The position numbers and the translations under genes were made by a program. Shown here one piece after another: positions 32,656 through 42,300 of a DNA stretch of 64,000 nucleotides (position 1 is the stretch's first letter; every line of letters starts with the position of its first letter). The stretch comes from Tropicimonas aquimaris (GTDB lineage: Bacteria > Pseudomonadota > Alphaproteobacteria > Rhodobacterales > Rhodobacteraceae): assembly GCF_042676185.1 (NCBI RefSeq), contig NZ_JBHTJT010000012.1, forward strand, positions 1-64,000, in the 5' to 3' direction. Under the pieces are notes generated by a model, which did no database searches, was not told the origin of the DNA, and saw nothing but the letters and a program-made list of their open reading frames with translations.

Positions 32656-32925
32656 GCCCGTCGTCGGTCGCGAGGACGTCGGAGCGGAAGAGGGCAAGGA
32701 GAGGTTTGGCGCAACGGTCGTGAGACAGGATCGGGAGAACCAGTGTGCAACAGAGTGCCATCGAGCACGCGGCTTTGATCTGGACTCGATCTTCGAACAC
32801 CATACGGGCCCGCGGCATATGTGACGCCGCTAACGAGGCCGGACACATGTCAGCACCCAACGATGCGCCAGAACCAGTTCCTCAGATTACCTCTTGCGCA
32901 TGGGGCGGTTACACATGTTGCACAA
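32656..32925 (+). ncRNA. Presumed guide (seek/bridge) RNA region of the IS1111-type element
   Basis: About 270 bp of non-coding sequence between the transposase stop and the right inverted repeat. In IS1111-group elements this region encodes the structured RNA that pairs with target and donor DNA. I have not folded it and cannot mark the guide loops; the call rests on position and on knowledge of the family. Confidence 0.5.
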
Positions 32926-33129
32926 AAGATGTGAGGGCCGAGGTTCCCCTTTCCCCGGACGGACTTATTCCACGGCCACAATGACAGGTATGCCACGCGC
33001 GGTGTGGCCGTTGAGAACGACGATGCGGAGCTGGATTTCAGCAACCTGGCGATCGAAGTCCCGAGCCTTGCATTGACCGGCAGTGGTTTGCTTGCAAACC
33101 ATGAGAGGGGGGCGCTGGACTAGGTAACG

Positions 33130-33276
33130 TGACGGCGGGAAAGACCCGCCCCTGCGAACTTGGGGGCTGCGGGTGGCGACAGATAAATTCCAGCCAGTTG
33201 CGGCCGGCGACAGATACGACGTCCGATCCGAAATTCATCAACTGAAGTGCTCATCAGGGCTCCTCAGATTGGGCGG
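33130..33276. repeat. About 150-bp dispersed direct repeat, copy B
   Basis: Matches 12825-12975 with four or so substitutions and lacks a 4-bp TCAG. It follows a short plus-strand frame (32935-33123) that reads like the C-terminus of a lost gene. The surrounding stretch 32935-33580 contains no intact gene. Confidence 0.7.
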
Positions 33277-33580
33277 GAACCGGTCATCGCCGCGTCCAAA
33301 ATCAAGGCCCGGGTTGCGGACGAAGCGAGCCTTGCTACTCACCCGATAAATGACCGCTTCAGATTGGCAGCAGATAAAGCGAAAAAGCACCAAGGCCGAA
33401 CAACAGGTGCTCCGGTGAACGCCTGCGCTCACTGCTGCGCACCGGCGGGTGCTGCTGGCCGCGCAGCCGTTCGCACGAACAGCAAACACCGGCACTTCGT
33501 TGGAATTTTCTGGCGCGTTCGTACCTAGGCTGCCAAGCTCAAAATCCGGGTCGTCGAGGGTCAATCCAGGAGAGAACTCA

Positions 33581-35221
33581 ATGCAATCCTTCCGCTTCGG
33601 CGAATTCGTCCTGGCGCCGGACGAGCGCAAGCTGACTCGCGACGGGATCGAATTGACTCTGGGCGCCCGAGCTTTCGACATGCTGAGCTTTCTTGTCGCG
33701 AATCGTCACCGCGTCCTTACCAAGGCAGAGATACTCGACGCTGTCTGGCCGGAGATCGCGGTCGAGGAAAGCAATCTGACCGTTCAGGTTTCGGCCCTGC
33801 GCAAGGCGCTTGGCCCCAAGTCGCTTGCGACGATACCGGGCCGGGGATACCAGTTCGTGCTTTCAGTGGAAGAGGACGCGCCCGCGCCCAAACCAGGCGC
33901 TGAAAACCCCGCCAGCAGGAGTCCCAAGATCCTTGTGCTCCCGTTCGCAAATACCTCGAACGACCCCGATCAGGAATATTTCTCTGACGGGATCACCGAG
34001 GACATCATCACCGATCTCTCGAAGGTCGCCGCCCTGTCGGTCGTCGCCCGAAACACGGCCTTTACTTTCAAGGGCCGCGCCATTGACGTTGCTCAAACAG
34101 CCGAAAGCATGGGTCTGACCCATGTGGTCGAGGGCAGTGTGCGCAAATCCGGTAATCGGATCCGTATCAACGCCCAACTCGTTGATGGCGCGACCGGGCA
34201 TCCGATCTGGGCGGATCGCTTCGACCGCGACCTGACCGACATCTTCGATCTTCAGGATCAGATTACCGAGGCCATCGTTGCCGCGCTCAAAGTCAGGCTT
34301 GTCCCGGCCGAGCGCGTGGCAATCCAGTCGCGCCCAACCGACAACCCCGAAGCCTATGAACTCTATCTCCAGGCGCGCTACCACCACACACGTCTGGACA
34401 GGCGCAACTTCGAGATTGCTGCCCGCCTCGCTCAACAGGCGCTCGATATCGACCCCGATTTTGGCCTGGCATGGGCGCTTCTGGCCATCAGTCGGACGGG
34501 GCTTTATGGTCTTTCGGGCTCGCCCGAACATGGGCTGGAGGCAGCCGAGCGCGCACTCGCTCTGAATCCCGACCTCGCAGAGGCGCTTGCGGCAAAGGCC
34601 TTCGTCCTGGCCGGTCTTGGTCGCTTCGACGAGGCTTTCGAGCTTCACGAACGCTCGCTTCAACTCGACCCGAATTCCTACGATGTTCGCTTTCTATACG
34701 GGCGAACGTGTTTCCAGACCGGTCGGCACGAGGAAGCCATTTTGCACTGGGAACGCGCAACCGAACTTTCAGAAGCGGATTTGGCGGCCACCTCGCACGT
34801 CGCCATGTGCTACAGGGCAACAGGCCAGCACGAGAAGGTTCTGGACACAGCCCGCCGCACGCTTATGCGGGCGGAACGCGTGCTTTCAGAGAACGCGTCG
34901 GATTCCTACGCATTGATCAGCGGGGTCAATGCCCTTGCGAAACTGGGCGAAGCCGAACGCACCAAGCAATGGGCCGTGCGGGTCAAGGCCATTGATCCCG
35001 ATGATCCAAGCATCGACTACAACATTGCTTGCGCAATGGCGCTGCTCGGCGAAACAGAGACCGCGCTTGACGCGCTGGAAGCCTGCCTCCCGCAGGTCGA
35101 CCCCGTTACCTTCTCTGTCTGGGTAGCGCAGGACAACGACCTCGACTCCCTGCGCGATCTCCCTCGCTTTCAGCACCTCATTCGCGGCCTCGATGCGCGA
35201 GCGGCCGGCGTCGGGGCATAG
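33581..35221 (+). CDS. Winged-helix/TolB-like/TPR regulator (CadC-type DNA-binding domain)
   Basis: 546 residues from the ATG at 33581, preceded by CAGGAGAG. Residues 1-95 are an OmpR-type winged helix (RAFDMLSFLVANRHRVLTKAEIL and RGYQFVL) with no receiver domain. Residues 110-225 match the TolB N-terminal-like domain found in adenylate-cyclase-like regulators (ILVLPFANTSNDPDQEYFSD). From about 255 come several TPR units (ALDIDPDFGLAWALLA, ALALNPDLAEALAAKA, SLQLDPNSYDVRFL). No membrane helix is visible, so it is probably cytoplasmic. It stands alone between IS-derived stretches; its targets are unknown. Confidence 0.88.
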   Translation: MQSFRFGEFVLAPDERKLTRDGIELTLGARAFDMLSFLVANRHRVLTKAEILDAVWPEIAVEESNLTVQVSALRKALGPKSLATIPGRGYQFVLSVEEDAPAPKPGAENPASRSPKILVLPFANTSNDPDQEYFSDGITEDIITDLSKVAALSVVARNTAFTFKGRAIDVAQTAESMGLTHVVEGSVRKSGNRIRINAQLVDGATGHPIWADRFDRDLTDIFDLQDQITEAIVAALKVRLVPAERVAIQSRPTDNPEAYELYLQARYHHTRLDRRNFEIAARLAQQALDIDPDFGLAWALLAISRTGLYGLSGSPEHGLEAAERALALNPDLAEALAAKAFVLAGLGRFDEAFELHERSLQLDPNSYDVRFLYGRTCFQTGRHEEAILHWERATELSEADLAATSHVAMCYRATGQHEKVLDTARRTLMRAERVLSENASDSYALISGVNALAKLGEAERTKQWAVRVKAIDPDDPSIDYNIACAMALLGETETALDALEACLPQVDPVTFSVWVAQDNDLDSLRDLPRFQHLIRGLDARAAGVGA

Positions 35222-35531
35222 CGCTGGTCCGTTCACTCCCTTCTTTTGGTTTGGAACCCGCGTTGCTTGCAATCTGGCAACAAAACGATGGCTTCGTCAG
35301 GAAATCTCAGCGTATTCCCGCCGGACACTTCAGGGCGGAGTGCTGCAGGCACTCCTCGTGAGCGACTGGCACCAAGGCCAGAACGCCGAGGCTCTTGGCT
35401 CGGTGCCGCAACTCGGCACTTGTTGCCGGGCATGTGAGCCCATCGCGAAGTGTCGCGGATGGCCAGTGTCGCCCCGGGCCCCGGGTGCATCGTCGCTGCG
35501 GTCTTCCTGAGCGCCGACCGGCCAGAGTGAA
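35222..35531. other. Gene-free stretch of about 310 bp
   Basis: Nothing recognisable. It separates the TPR regulator from the convergent small minus-strand gene. Short frames show no family features or good start sites. Confidence 0.45.
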
Positions 35532-35744
35532 TCAGCGACACAGGTAATCGACGATGCGGCGGACCGTGGAGCGGTGCCCGGCCTTGGCGATTTCGTTCAT
35601 TGGGTCGGGCGCAATTCGGACGGCCAGGTGCGGCATGAGATCCGTCAGCTTCCAAACCTCGGCCGCGGCGGTGTCGCGCGCCTTCCGCATCTGGCGGCCA
35701 CGGGCGTTCAGGTCGTTGTAGGCGTCGGTGTTGAAGGTGGTCAT
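35532..35744 (-). CDS. Small hypothetical protein (70 aa)
   Basis: Start at the ATG at 35744, with GGAG eight bases upstream; an in-frame ATG at 35789 would add 15 residues. The product is charged and helical, starting MTTFNTDAYNDLNARGRQMR and ending TVRRIVDYLCR. No family is recognised. Good start context and codon use make it plausible as a real gene, possibly plasmid- or phage-derived. Confidence 0.5.
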   Translation of the reverse strand: MTTFNTDAYNDLNARGRQMRKARDTAAAEVWKLTDLMPHLAVRIAPDPMNEIAKAGHRSTVRRIVDYLCR

Positions 35745-36377
35745 GGACTTGGCTCCGGGTTTGGGTGTTTCGTTGATCCCAACCTGCAAGGGCCTCGGTT
35801 AGGCGTCCTGAAGCCGATCCCAAATCCTACCTAAACGTTCCTAAACGGTCCGAACCCTGCGGTTGGCCGAACTTGCCCCCCCCCCCGACGGTGAAGGTCC
35901 GATAGGCCGGCTTTCGTGACCTCTGCCTACCGGACCTCCGATCCGATCGGGAAGAAGGCCCGCTTGCCGACGTTCATGCTGGATGCTGCACTCGGTACGA
36001 ACGTCTCAGTTGGGCTCAGAGCCGACTTGCGACAGCGCAGTGAACATTTCGGATTCAAGCGAATGTGGATGTCGGCCTTTAGCGATAATCCATGAGCTGT
36101 TCGTGCCTACAGCGAAAGTCCGGATTCCGCCCTTCTTGAAGTATGCTGCGGTTGCGAACGGCGCTGGTGGACAACAATCGTGAACGTCGGAAGCGCGCGG
36201 ACAGCTGCAGCACGCCTCGGTTTCCAATTCGATTCCAACGTTCCTGAAAGCCGACTTGCAGGCCTATCTAAGGCAGCCGACGCTGGGTTGGCGCTGAGGA
36301 TGGGAGTGGCGGATCTGAGGAAACGTCATGGAAAGCGTAAAGCTTCTGATGTGGTCCCCGGAAACGCTCCCGATTTT
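35745..36377. other. Gene-free stretch with a run of 11 C
   Basis: No gene is supported. A homopolymer of 11 C lies at 35876-35886. The part from about 35900 to 36340 has the low coding quality of decayed sequence. It ends at the left end of the IS3-type element. Confidence 0.45.
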
Positions 36378-36427
36378 GGTTAGAGTTTTCCGCATCGAAT
36401 CCCTGGCTGGGAGAGGAGCGGATTGCG

Positions 36428-36694
36428 ATGAAAGCATCGAAGTTCACGGACGAGCAGAAGGCGTTCATCATCAAGCAGGCGGAGGACGGAACCTCCGTTG
36501 CGGAGGTCTGTCGCAAGGCTGGCATCAGCTGGGCGACATTTTTCAATTGGAAGAAGAAGTACGCCGGGCTGATGCCGTCCGAGATGAAGCGGCTCAGGGA
36601 ACTCGAACAGGAGAACTCGCGGCTGAAGGAGATCGTGGCTGATCTCTCGCTCGACAAGGAGATGCTGCAGGACGTCATCAAGCGAAAGCTCTGA
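36428..36694 (+). CDS. IS3-family transposase OrfA
   Basis: 88 residues: helix-turn-helix (FTDEQKAFIIKQAEDGTSVA, then VCRKAGISWATFFNWKKKY) followed by a leucine-zipper region (LRELEQENSRLKEIVADLSL). It binds the IS ends. A -1 shift near its end would join it to OrfB. Confidence 0.93.
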   Translation: MKASKFTDEQKAFIIKQAEDGTSVAEVCRKAGISWATFFNWKKKYAGLMPSEMKRLRELEQENSRLKEIVADLSLDKEMLQDVIKRKL

Positions 36695-36726
36695 GGCCTG
36701 CCCGGAAGCGGACGCTGGTCGATGAA

Positions 36727-37530
36727 ATGCGGGCGGATTGGCAGGTGTCGATCCGCCGTGCTTGCGCGGTGATCCGGTTCGATCCCAGGACCTACCGCTA
36801 CAAGTCTCGTCGGCCCGGACAGGCCGCGTTGGAACAGCGGATCAGGGAGATTTGCCAAACTCGCGTGCGGTTCGGATGCCGGCGCGTCCACGTGCTGCTT
36901 AAGCGAGAGGGCTGGGAGATCAACGCGAAGAAGATCTATCGCATTTACAAGGAGGTGGGCATGCAGCTCAGGAACAAGACGCCGAAGCGCCGGGTGAAGG
37001 CAAAGCTTAGGGAGGACCGTGCGGAAGCCGTCGGGCCGAACGAAGTCTGGGCCATGGACTTCGTACATGACCAACTGGCAACGGGGCGAAAGATCAGGGT
37101 TCTTACGGTTGTCGACACCTTCTCACGCTTCGTGCCGGTGCTCGATCCGCGGTCCAGCTACCGTGGCGAGGATGTCGTAGCGACCCTCGGTCGCGTCTGC
37201 CGGCGAATTGGCTATCCGGCCACAATCCGTGTCGACCAGGGCAGCGAGTTCATCTCGCGCGATATGGACGTCTGGGCCTATCAACGCAGTGTCACGCTCG
37301 ACTTCTCGCGACCGGGAAAACCGACGGACAACGCCTTCATCGAGGCGTTCAATGGGCGGTTCCGGGCGGAGTGCCTGAACAGCCACTGGTTCATGAGCCT
37401 TGAAAATGCGGCCGAAAAGTTGGAGGCTTGGCGTAGAGACTACAATGAGGAACGGCCGCACAGTGCCATCGGGCACAAGGTCCCGGCGGACCTGATGAAA
37501 TCAGCGCACGATACCAGGCCGTGCGCCTGA
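36727..37530 (+). CDS. IS3-family transposase OrfB (DDE integrase domain)
   Basis: 267 residues from the ATG at 36727, but the frame is open further upstream (KALRPARKRTLVDEM before it) and lies in the -1 phase to OrfA, so it is normally made as an OrfAB fusion by frameshifting. The catalytic triad is seen in VWAMDFVHD, RVDQGSEF and AFIEAFNGRFRAECLN, followed by RPHSAIGHKVPADL. Complete and possibly active. Confidence 0.93.
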   Translation: MRADWQVSIRRACAVIRFDPRTYRYKSRRPGQAALEQRIREICQTRVRFGCRRVHVLLKREGWEINAKKIYRIYKEVGMQLRNKTPKRRVKAKLREDRAEAVGPNEVWAMDFVHDQLATGRKIRVLTVVDTFSRFVPVLDPRSSYRGEDVVATLGRVCRRIGYPATIRVDQGSEFISRDMDVWAYQRSVTLDFSRPGKPTDNAFIEAFNGRFRAECLNSHWFMSLENAAEKLEAWRRDYNEERPHSAIGHKVPADLMKSAHDTRPCA

Positions 37531-37553
37531 TCGAATGGCGGAAACTCTGACAA

Positions 37554-37861
37554 CGACAACGCCCGCGGACGCGTTGGGTAGTACATCAAAACCTGAACAG
37601 AACTAACCTATAAACGCGGACTCTTCGAGGAGCCGGTCAGTGCCGTCATGATCGAGTGCCAACTCGATCGCGGGATCGAGGACGAGCGGGGAGGGCGGGT
37701 GCCGAAAGGTGGGGTTCGGTGTCGTGCAACACTCCGCCGGAGCCGACGCGCGCCGCAAGTGGTCGAACATGTCGCACCATTTTCCATATCCGTTGACGAC
37801 AGACACAGCCGCATGGATCGTACCAGCAATACGCATAAACATATTCGCAGGAGATTATTCT
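37554..37861. other. Gene-free stretch of about 310 bp before the RND operon
   Basis: No gene is supported. It contains the promoter region for the efflux operon, between the IS3 end and the adaptor gene. No operator palindrome is obvious. Confidence 0.4.
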
Positions 37862-39349
37862 ATGGGAACGATCGCGCGCACCGGTGCCGGGCTGGCAATC
37901 GGTGGGGTCTCGCTGGCGCTTCTGCTATCGGCCGTTGGCGTGATCCACGATGCCTGGTCGGACCGGGTCGGCAGCGCGGGCAAGACCAAACAACCGCGAG
38001 AGCGGAGCTATTCCGTAAACGTCGCGACACTGACGGTCGAGACGGTTGCTCCGATCATCACGGCCTACGGACACCTGGAGAGCGGCCGGACGCTGGAGCT
38101 GCGCGCTGCGGTTGCCGGCAAGCTCGTGTCGTTGTCAGAGGATTTCCGCGACGGTGGGGTGGTCGAGGCGGGCGATTTGCTCTTCGCCATCGACCCGGCA
38201 AGACTGGAAACCGCTTTTGCGCTGGCAGAGACCGACGTCGCCGAAGCGGTGGCGGCAAAGGCGGAAGCGGAGTCAGCGCTGGAGCTTGCGCGGCTCGAGG
38301 CTGAGGCGTCCCGTGAACAGCTGGAGCTTCGCCAGCAAGCGGCGGAACGTCAACAGGGGCTGCGGGAGCGGGGCGTGGCGACAGAGGCGGATGTTGAAGC
38401 GGCCACCCTGTCGAGGGCCGCAGCGGCACAGACATTGCTGAACCGGCAGCAGGTGGTGGCTGGCGATGAGGCACGCCTGGCGCAGGCGGAGATTGCCCTG
38501 CAGCGCAAGACGATCGCATTGGAAGAAGGCCGACGCGACCTTTCCGAGGCCGAACACCGCGCGCTCTTTGCAGGCGTTGTCAGCGATGTGACAGCCATCG
38601 AGGGGCGGCTGGTTTCGGTGAACGAGCAGCTCGGTGTGCTGATCGATACGGGCGCGCTGGAGGTAGCCTTCCGGGTCACGAGCAACCAATACGCAAGGCT
38701 TCTGAACGATCAGGGGGCGATGCGAAAGGCAGATGTCGAAGTGCTGGTGCAACGCGGACGCAGCACGACCACCGTTCCGGCCAGGCTGGACCGCGCCGGG
38801 GCCGAGCGCGAAGAGGGGCAGATCGGCCGGCTTGTCTATGCGCGGCTGACGGACCCGGACCCGAACTTCGTTCAGCAGGGGGATTTCGTGACCGTGCGCA
38901 TCCCCGAACGGCCGCTGGAAGGTGTGGCTACGGTTCCCGCCTCGGCGGTCACGACGTATGGAAAGATCCTGCTGATCGGAGACGACAACCGGCTGGAAGA
39001 ATATCAGGCAACGCTGCTACGCCACCAGGGCGACGAGATCATTGTCGGGGACGTGCCCTTCGGACGTCAATTCGTCGAGGTTCGCGCCCTCCAGCTCGGG
39101 CCGGGCATCCAGGTTACGCCCATCGTTCCTGCGCCTGAGAGCGCGTCGTTCACCGCTCCCATCGCCCCGGCCACGTCCGACACCGTCGCTCTCGACGATG
39201 ACCGGCGCGCGGCCATCATCGCCTTCATCGAAGCGAGCGAACAGATGAAGCCGGAGAAACGGGAGCAGTGGCTGGCTGAGCTCGCCCAACCCGAGGTGCC
39301 CCGCGCAACGGTGGAGAGGTTCGAAGCCAAGATCGCGGAGGGCCAGTGA
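37862..39349 (+). CDS. RND efflux periplasmic adaptor (HlyD/MFP family)
   Basis: 495 residues from the ATG at 37862, with CAGGAGA upstream. An N-terminal anchor (about 8-28) is followed by the barrel-sandwich half HLESGRTLELRAAVAGKLVS, a long coiled-coil hairpin (about 115-220, rich in AEAESALELARLEAEASREQ-type heptads), the second half ALFAGVVSDVTAIEGRLVSV and a beta-barrel domain. It is longer than usual (about 380-420) because of a charged C-terminal tail (RRAAIIAFIEASEQMKPEKR). It links the downstream RND pump to an outer-membrane channel; no TolC-like gene is nearby. Confidence 0.9.
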   Translation: MGTIARTGAGLAIGGVSLALLLSAVGVIHDAWSDRVGSAGKTKQPRERSYSVNVATLTVETVAPIITAYGHLESGRTLELRAAVAGKLVSLSEDFRDGGVVEAGDLLFAIDPARLETAFALAETDVAEAVAAKAEAESALELARLEAEASREQLELRQQAAERQQGLRERGVATEADVEAATLSRAAAAQTLLNRQQVVAGDEARLAQAEIALQRKTIALEEGRRDLSEAEHRALFAGVVSDVTAIEGRLVSVNEQLGVLIDTGALEVAFRVTSNQYARLLNDQGAMRKADVEVLVQRGRSTTTVPARLDRAGAEREEGQIGRLVYARLTDPDPNFVQQGDFVTVRIPERPLEGVATVPASAVTTYGKILLIGDDNRLEEYQATLLRHQGDEIIVGDVPFGRQFVEVRALQLGPGIQVTPIVPAPESASFTAPIAPATSDTVALDDDRRAAIIAFIEASEQMKPEKREQWLAELAQPEVPRATVERFEAKIAEGQ

Positions 39350-42300
39350 TGTCGGAACGGTCGGGCGGCTTTCTGGGCTATTTCGCCCGCCACAATACCG
39401 CGGCGAGCTTCGTCATGGTGGTGTTGCTGGTGCTCGGGATCGTCGCCACAGGCAAGATCCGGTCGCAGTTCTTTCCCGACGTGGTGATCGACACCATCAC
39501 GGTGACAGTGGCCTGGGACGGCGCCGGGCCGGAGGAACTCGACCGTTCCGTTGTCGCATTGCTGGAGCCGGCACTGCAGGGGGTCGAAGGGGTTACCGAC
39601 TCAACAGCCGTCTCCAAGGACGGCTCGACCACCGTGACGCTGGTGCTGGAGCCGGGCTGGGACATGGCGCGCGCCACTGAGGAAGTGAAGGCGGCAGTGG
39701 ACGGCGTCAACACTCTGCCGGAAAGCACCGACGAGCCCGTCGTGCGACGCGGCGCCTGGCGGGACAAGGTGACCGAGGTGGTGATCTGGGGGCCGATCGC
39801 GCCGGATCAACTGGGACGGATCGGCGACGAGTTCATGTCCCGCCTTTACCGCGAAGGCATCACGCGGACCGCGATCACCGGGGTCGCCGCGCCCCAGATC
39901 GAGGTGGACGTGCCGGAGGTGGCGCGTATCCGCCACGACATTTCGTTGGAGGAGATCGCCGCGGCCATCGCTCGGGCGGTGGATACCCGTCCTGCGGGTG
40001 AGGTGGCAGGCAGCTCGGTGCGGCTCCGCGCGGGCGACGAAATCCGCGACGCCGACGCGATCCGAAACCTCGAGGTGCGGGTCAACCCGGATGGCTCCAA
40101 GCTCTACCTGCGCAATGTCGGCCGCGTGAACCTCACCGGCTCCGATGCCGGACGCGCCTATTTAGTTGGCGATGATCCGGCCGTGCTGATCCGGGTCGAC
40201 CGCTCTGCCGAAGGCGACGCGATCCGGATGGAGGGCACTGTCCGCACGCTCGCTGCAGAAATCGGCCCGGAGTTGCCCGAAGGGGTGGAGATTGCGCTGA
40301 TCAACACTCGCGCGCAGGACATCACCGACCGGCTCGATATCCTGATCGAGAATGGTCTCTCGGGGCTGGCACTGGTGCTGATCACGCTCTTCCTGTTCCT
40401 GTCGGCGCGCACGGCCTTCTGGGTCGCCATGGGGATTCCAGTCTCCATGCTCGCGGCCATCGCAGTGATGTATGCCGCGGGGCTCACCATCAACATGATG
40501 TCGCTCTTCGCGCTGATCATCACCCTGGGTATCGTCGTCGATGACGCCATCGTTGTCGCCGAACATGCCGACCATCGCCACCGAACGCTGGGCGAGCCAC
40601 CGGACGTGGCCCCGGTCAACGCCATCCGGCGGATGCTCGGCCCGGTCGTCGCGTCCACCATCACCACGGTGCTGGCCTTCGTGGGGCTTCTGTTCGTTGG
40701 TGGCGGCTTCGGCCGGCTGATCGCGGACATTCCCTTCGTGGTGGCGGCGGTCCTGATCGCCTCGCTGATCGAGAGCTTTGTCATCCTGCCCAACCACATG
40801 CGCCACGCGCTGGCGGCTGGCACACGGCAGCGGTGGTACGACTGGCCCTCGACGCAATTCAACCGCGGCTTCGCGTGGTTTGCCGAAACGCTCTTCGCGC
40901 CCGTCATGCGGTGGGTGATACGGCTGCGCTACCTCGTGGTCTCCGGATTGATCCTGCTGCTGGCCCTGTCCTTTTCCACCGTCTTGCGCGGCGAGGTGCC
41001 GTGGGCCTTCTTCACCGCCCCCGAGCGGGGATCGGTCACCGGAAATTTCGCCTTCCTGCCGGGAGCGACGCGGGAAGACGCACGTGACATGGCCCGAGAA
41101 CTCGACCGCGCCGTCGCCGCCGTCGCCGGCGAGCTCACGGCGGCAGATGGCGGCTCTCCGGTGATCCACTCGGTCACGCAGATCGGCGGGACCGCCGGCA
41201 AGGGCATTCCGGGAGAGGCGACGCTCGATCCGGACGCGCTCGGTTCCATCGACATCGGCCTCGTCGGCGAGGATCAGCGCGAATTCTCGGCGCAGGATTT
41301 CGTCCGCGCCCTGCAACAGGAGGTTGCGCGACCGGCCGGTCTGGCGTTGCTCTCCTTCCGCAGCCAGGGCGCGGGGCCGGGCGGGGATTCGCTGGCGGTG
41401 AACTTCTACGGCCCGGACTCATTCGTGCTTAAGGCTGCGGCGGAGGAGCTGATCGCCGCGCTTGGCGTCTATCCGGAAGTGACCGGCCTTCAGGATAGCC
41501 TGCCGATGGGCAAGGAGGACATGGTGCTCGAGCTCACGCCGCAGGGCGAGGCGCTTGGCTTCACCACCGAGGCCATCGGCGTCGAGCTCTTCGCGCGGCT
41601 CAACGGAATCACGGCGGCGGAATTCCCGGCCGGCACGCGCACCACGAAAGTCACAGTGCGCTTGCCGGAGGCGGAACAGCAGGGCGACTTCCTGCAGTTC
41701 ACGCGCCTGCGGACGCCCAACGGCGAATGGGTGCCGCTCGGAGAGATTGTCACGACGGTCAGCACGCCGGCCTTCTCGACCGTCAACCGCGAAAACGGAC
41801 GCCGTCTTGTGACGGTCACCGGCAGCCTTGCCGAGGACAGCCCGGAACGCGCGGCGGAAATCGGCGCGGCCCTGCGCAACGAGATCCTGCCGGAGATCGC
41901 CGAACGGCACGATCTCGCCTGGGAACTCGGCGGGCTTTCGATACAGGAGGATGCGTTTCTCGACGAGGCGATGGTCGGTTTCCTGCTCTGCATTCTCGGG
42001 ATCTACCTCGTGCTGGGCTGGGTCTTCGGCAGCTGGTACCGCCCACTGATCGTCCTCGCCGTCATCCCGTTTGGCTTGATCGGCACAATCTGGGGCCACG
42101 CGCAATTTGGCCTGGCGATGTCTCTTTTCACCATCATCGGACTGATCGGCATGTCGGGGATCATCATCAACGACGCCATCGTGCTGGTGACGACCGTGCA
42201 GGATTACGCGTGCCGCATGGGTATAACGCAGGCCGCGGTGGCCGGCGCGAAAGACCGGCTGCGGCCGATCTTGCTCACCACATTGACCACCGTTCTCGGC

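Larger units (their letters stand above)
31548..32930 (+). mobile_element. IS110-family (IS1111-type) insertion sequence, about 1.4 kb
   Basis: The sub-terminal inverted repeats are recognisable: left ATGTGACCGCCCC near 31557 and right GGGGCGGTTACACAT (32902-32916). The left leader before the transposase is short (about 80 bp) and the region after it long (about 270 bp); this is the IS1111 layout, where the guide RNA lies downstream. Exact ends are uncertain by several bases because this family makes no target duplication. On the left the element abuts the C-terminal fragment of a minus-strand gene (31332 to about 31545). Confidence 0.82.
36378..37553 (+). mobile_element. IS3-family insertion sequence, about 1.18 kb
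   Basis: Two overlapping reading phases (OrfA, OrfB) are bounded by imperfect terminal inverted repeats: left TGGTTAGAGTTTTCCGC (from 36377) and, on the minus strand, TTGTCAGAGTTTCCGCC from the right end (to 37553). The size and gene layout fit the IS3 family (IS407/IS51-like groups). I cannot see a clear target duplication. Confidence 0.75.

Noticed and set aside
36685..36727. OrfA/OrfB phase change in the IS3-type element as a disrupting frameshift
   Set aside because: A -1 phase change between the two frames is the normal programmed arrangement in IS3 elements.
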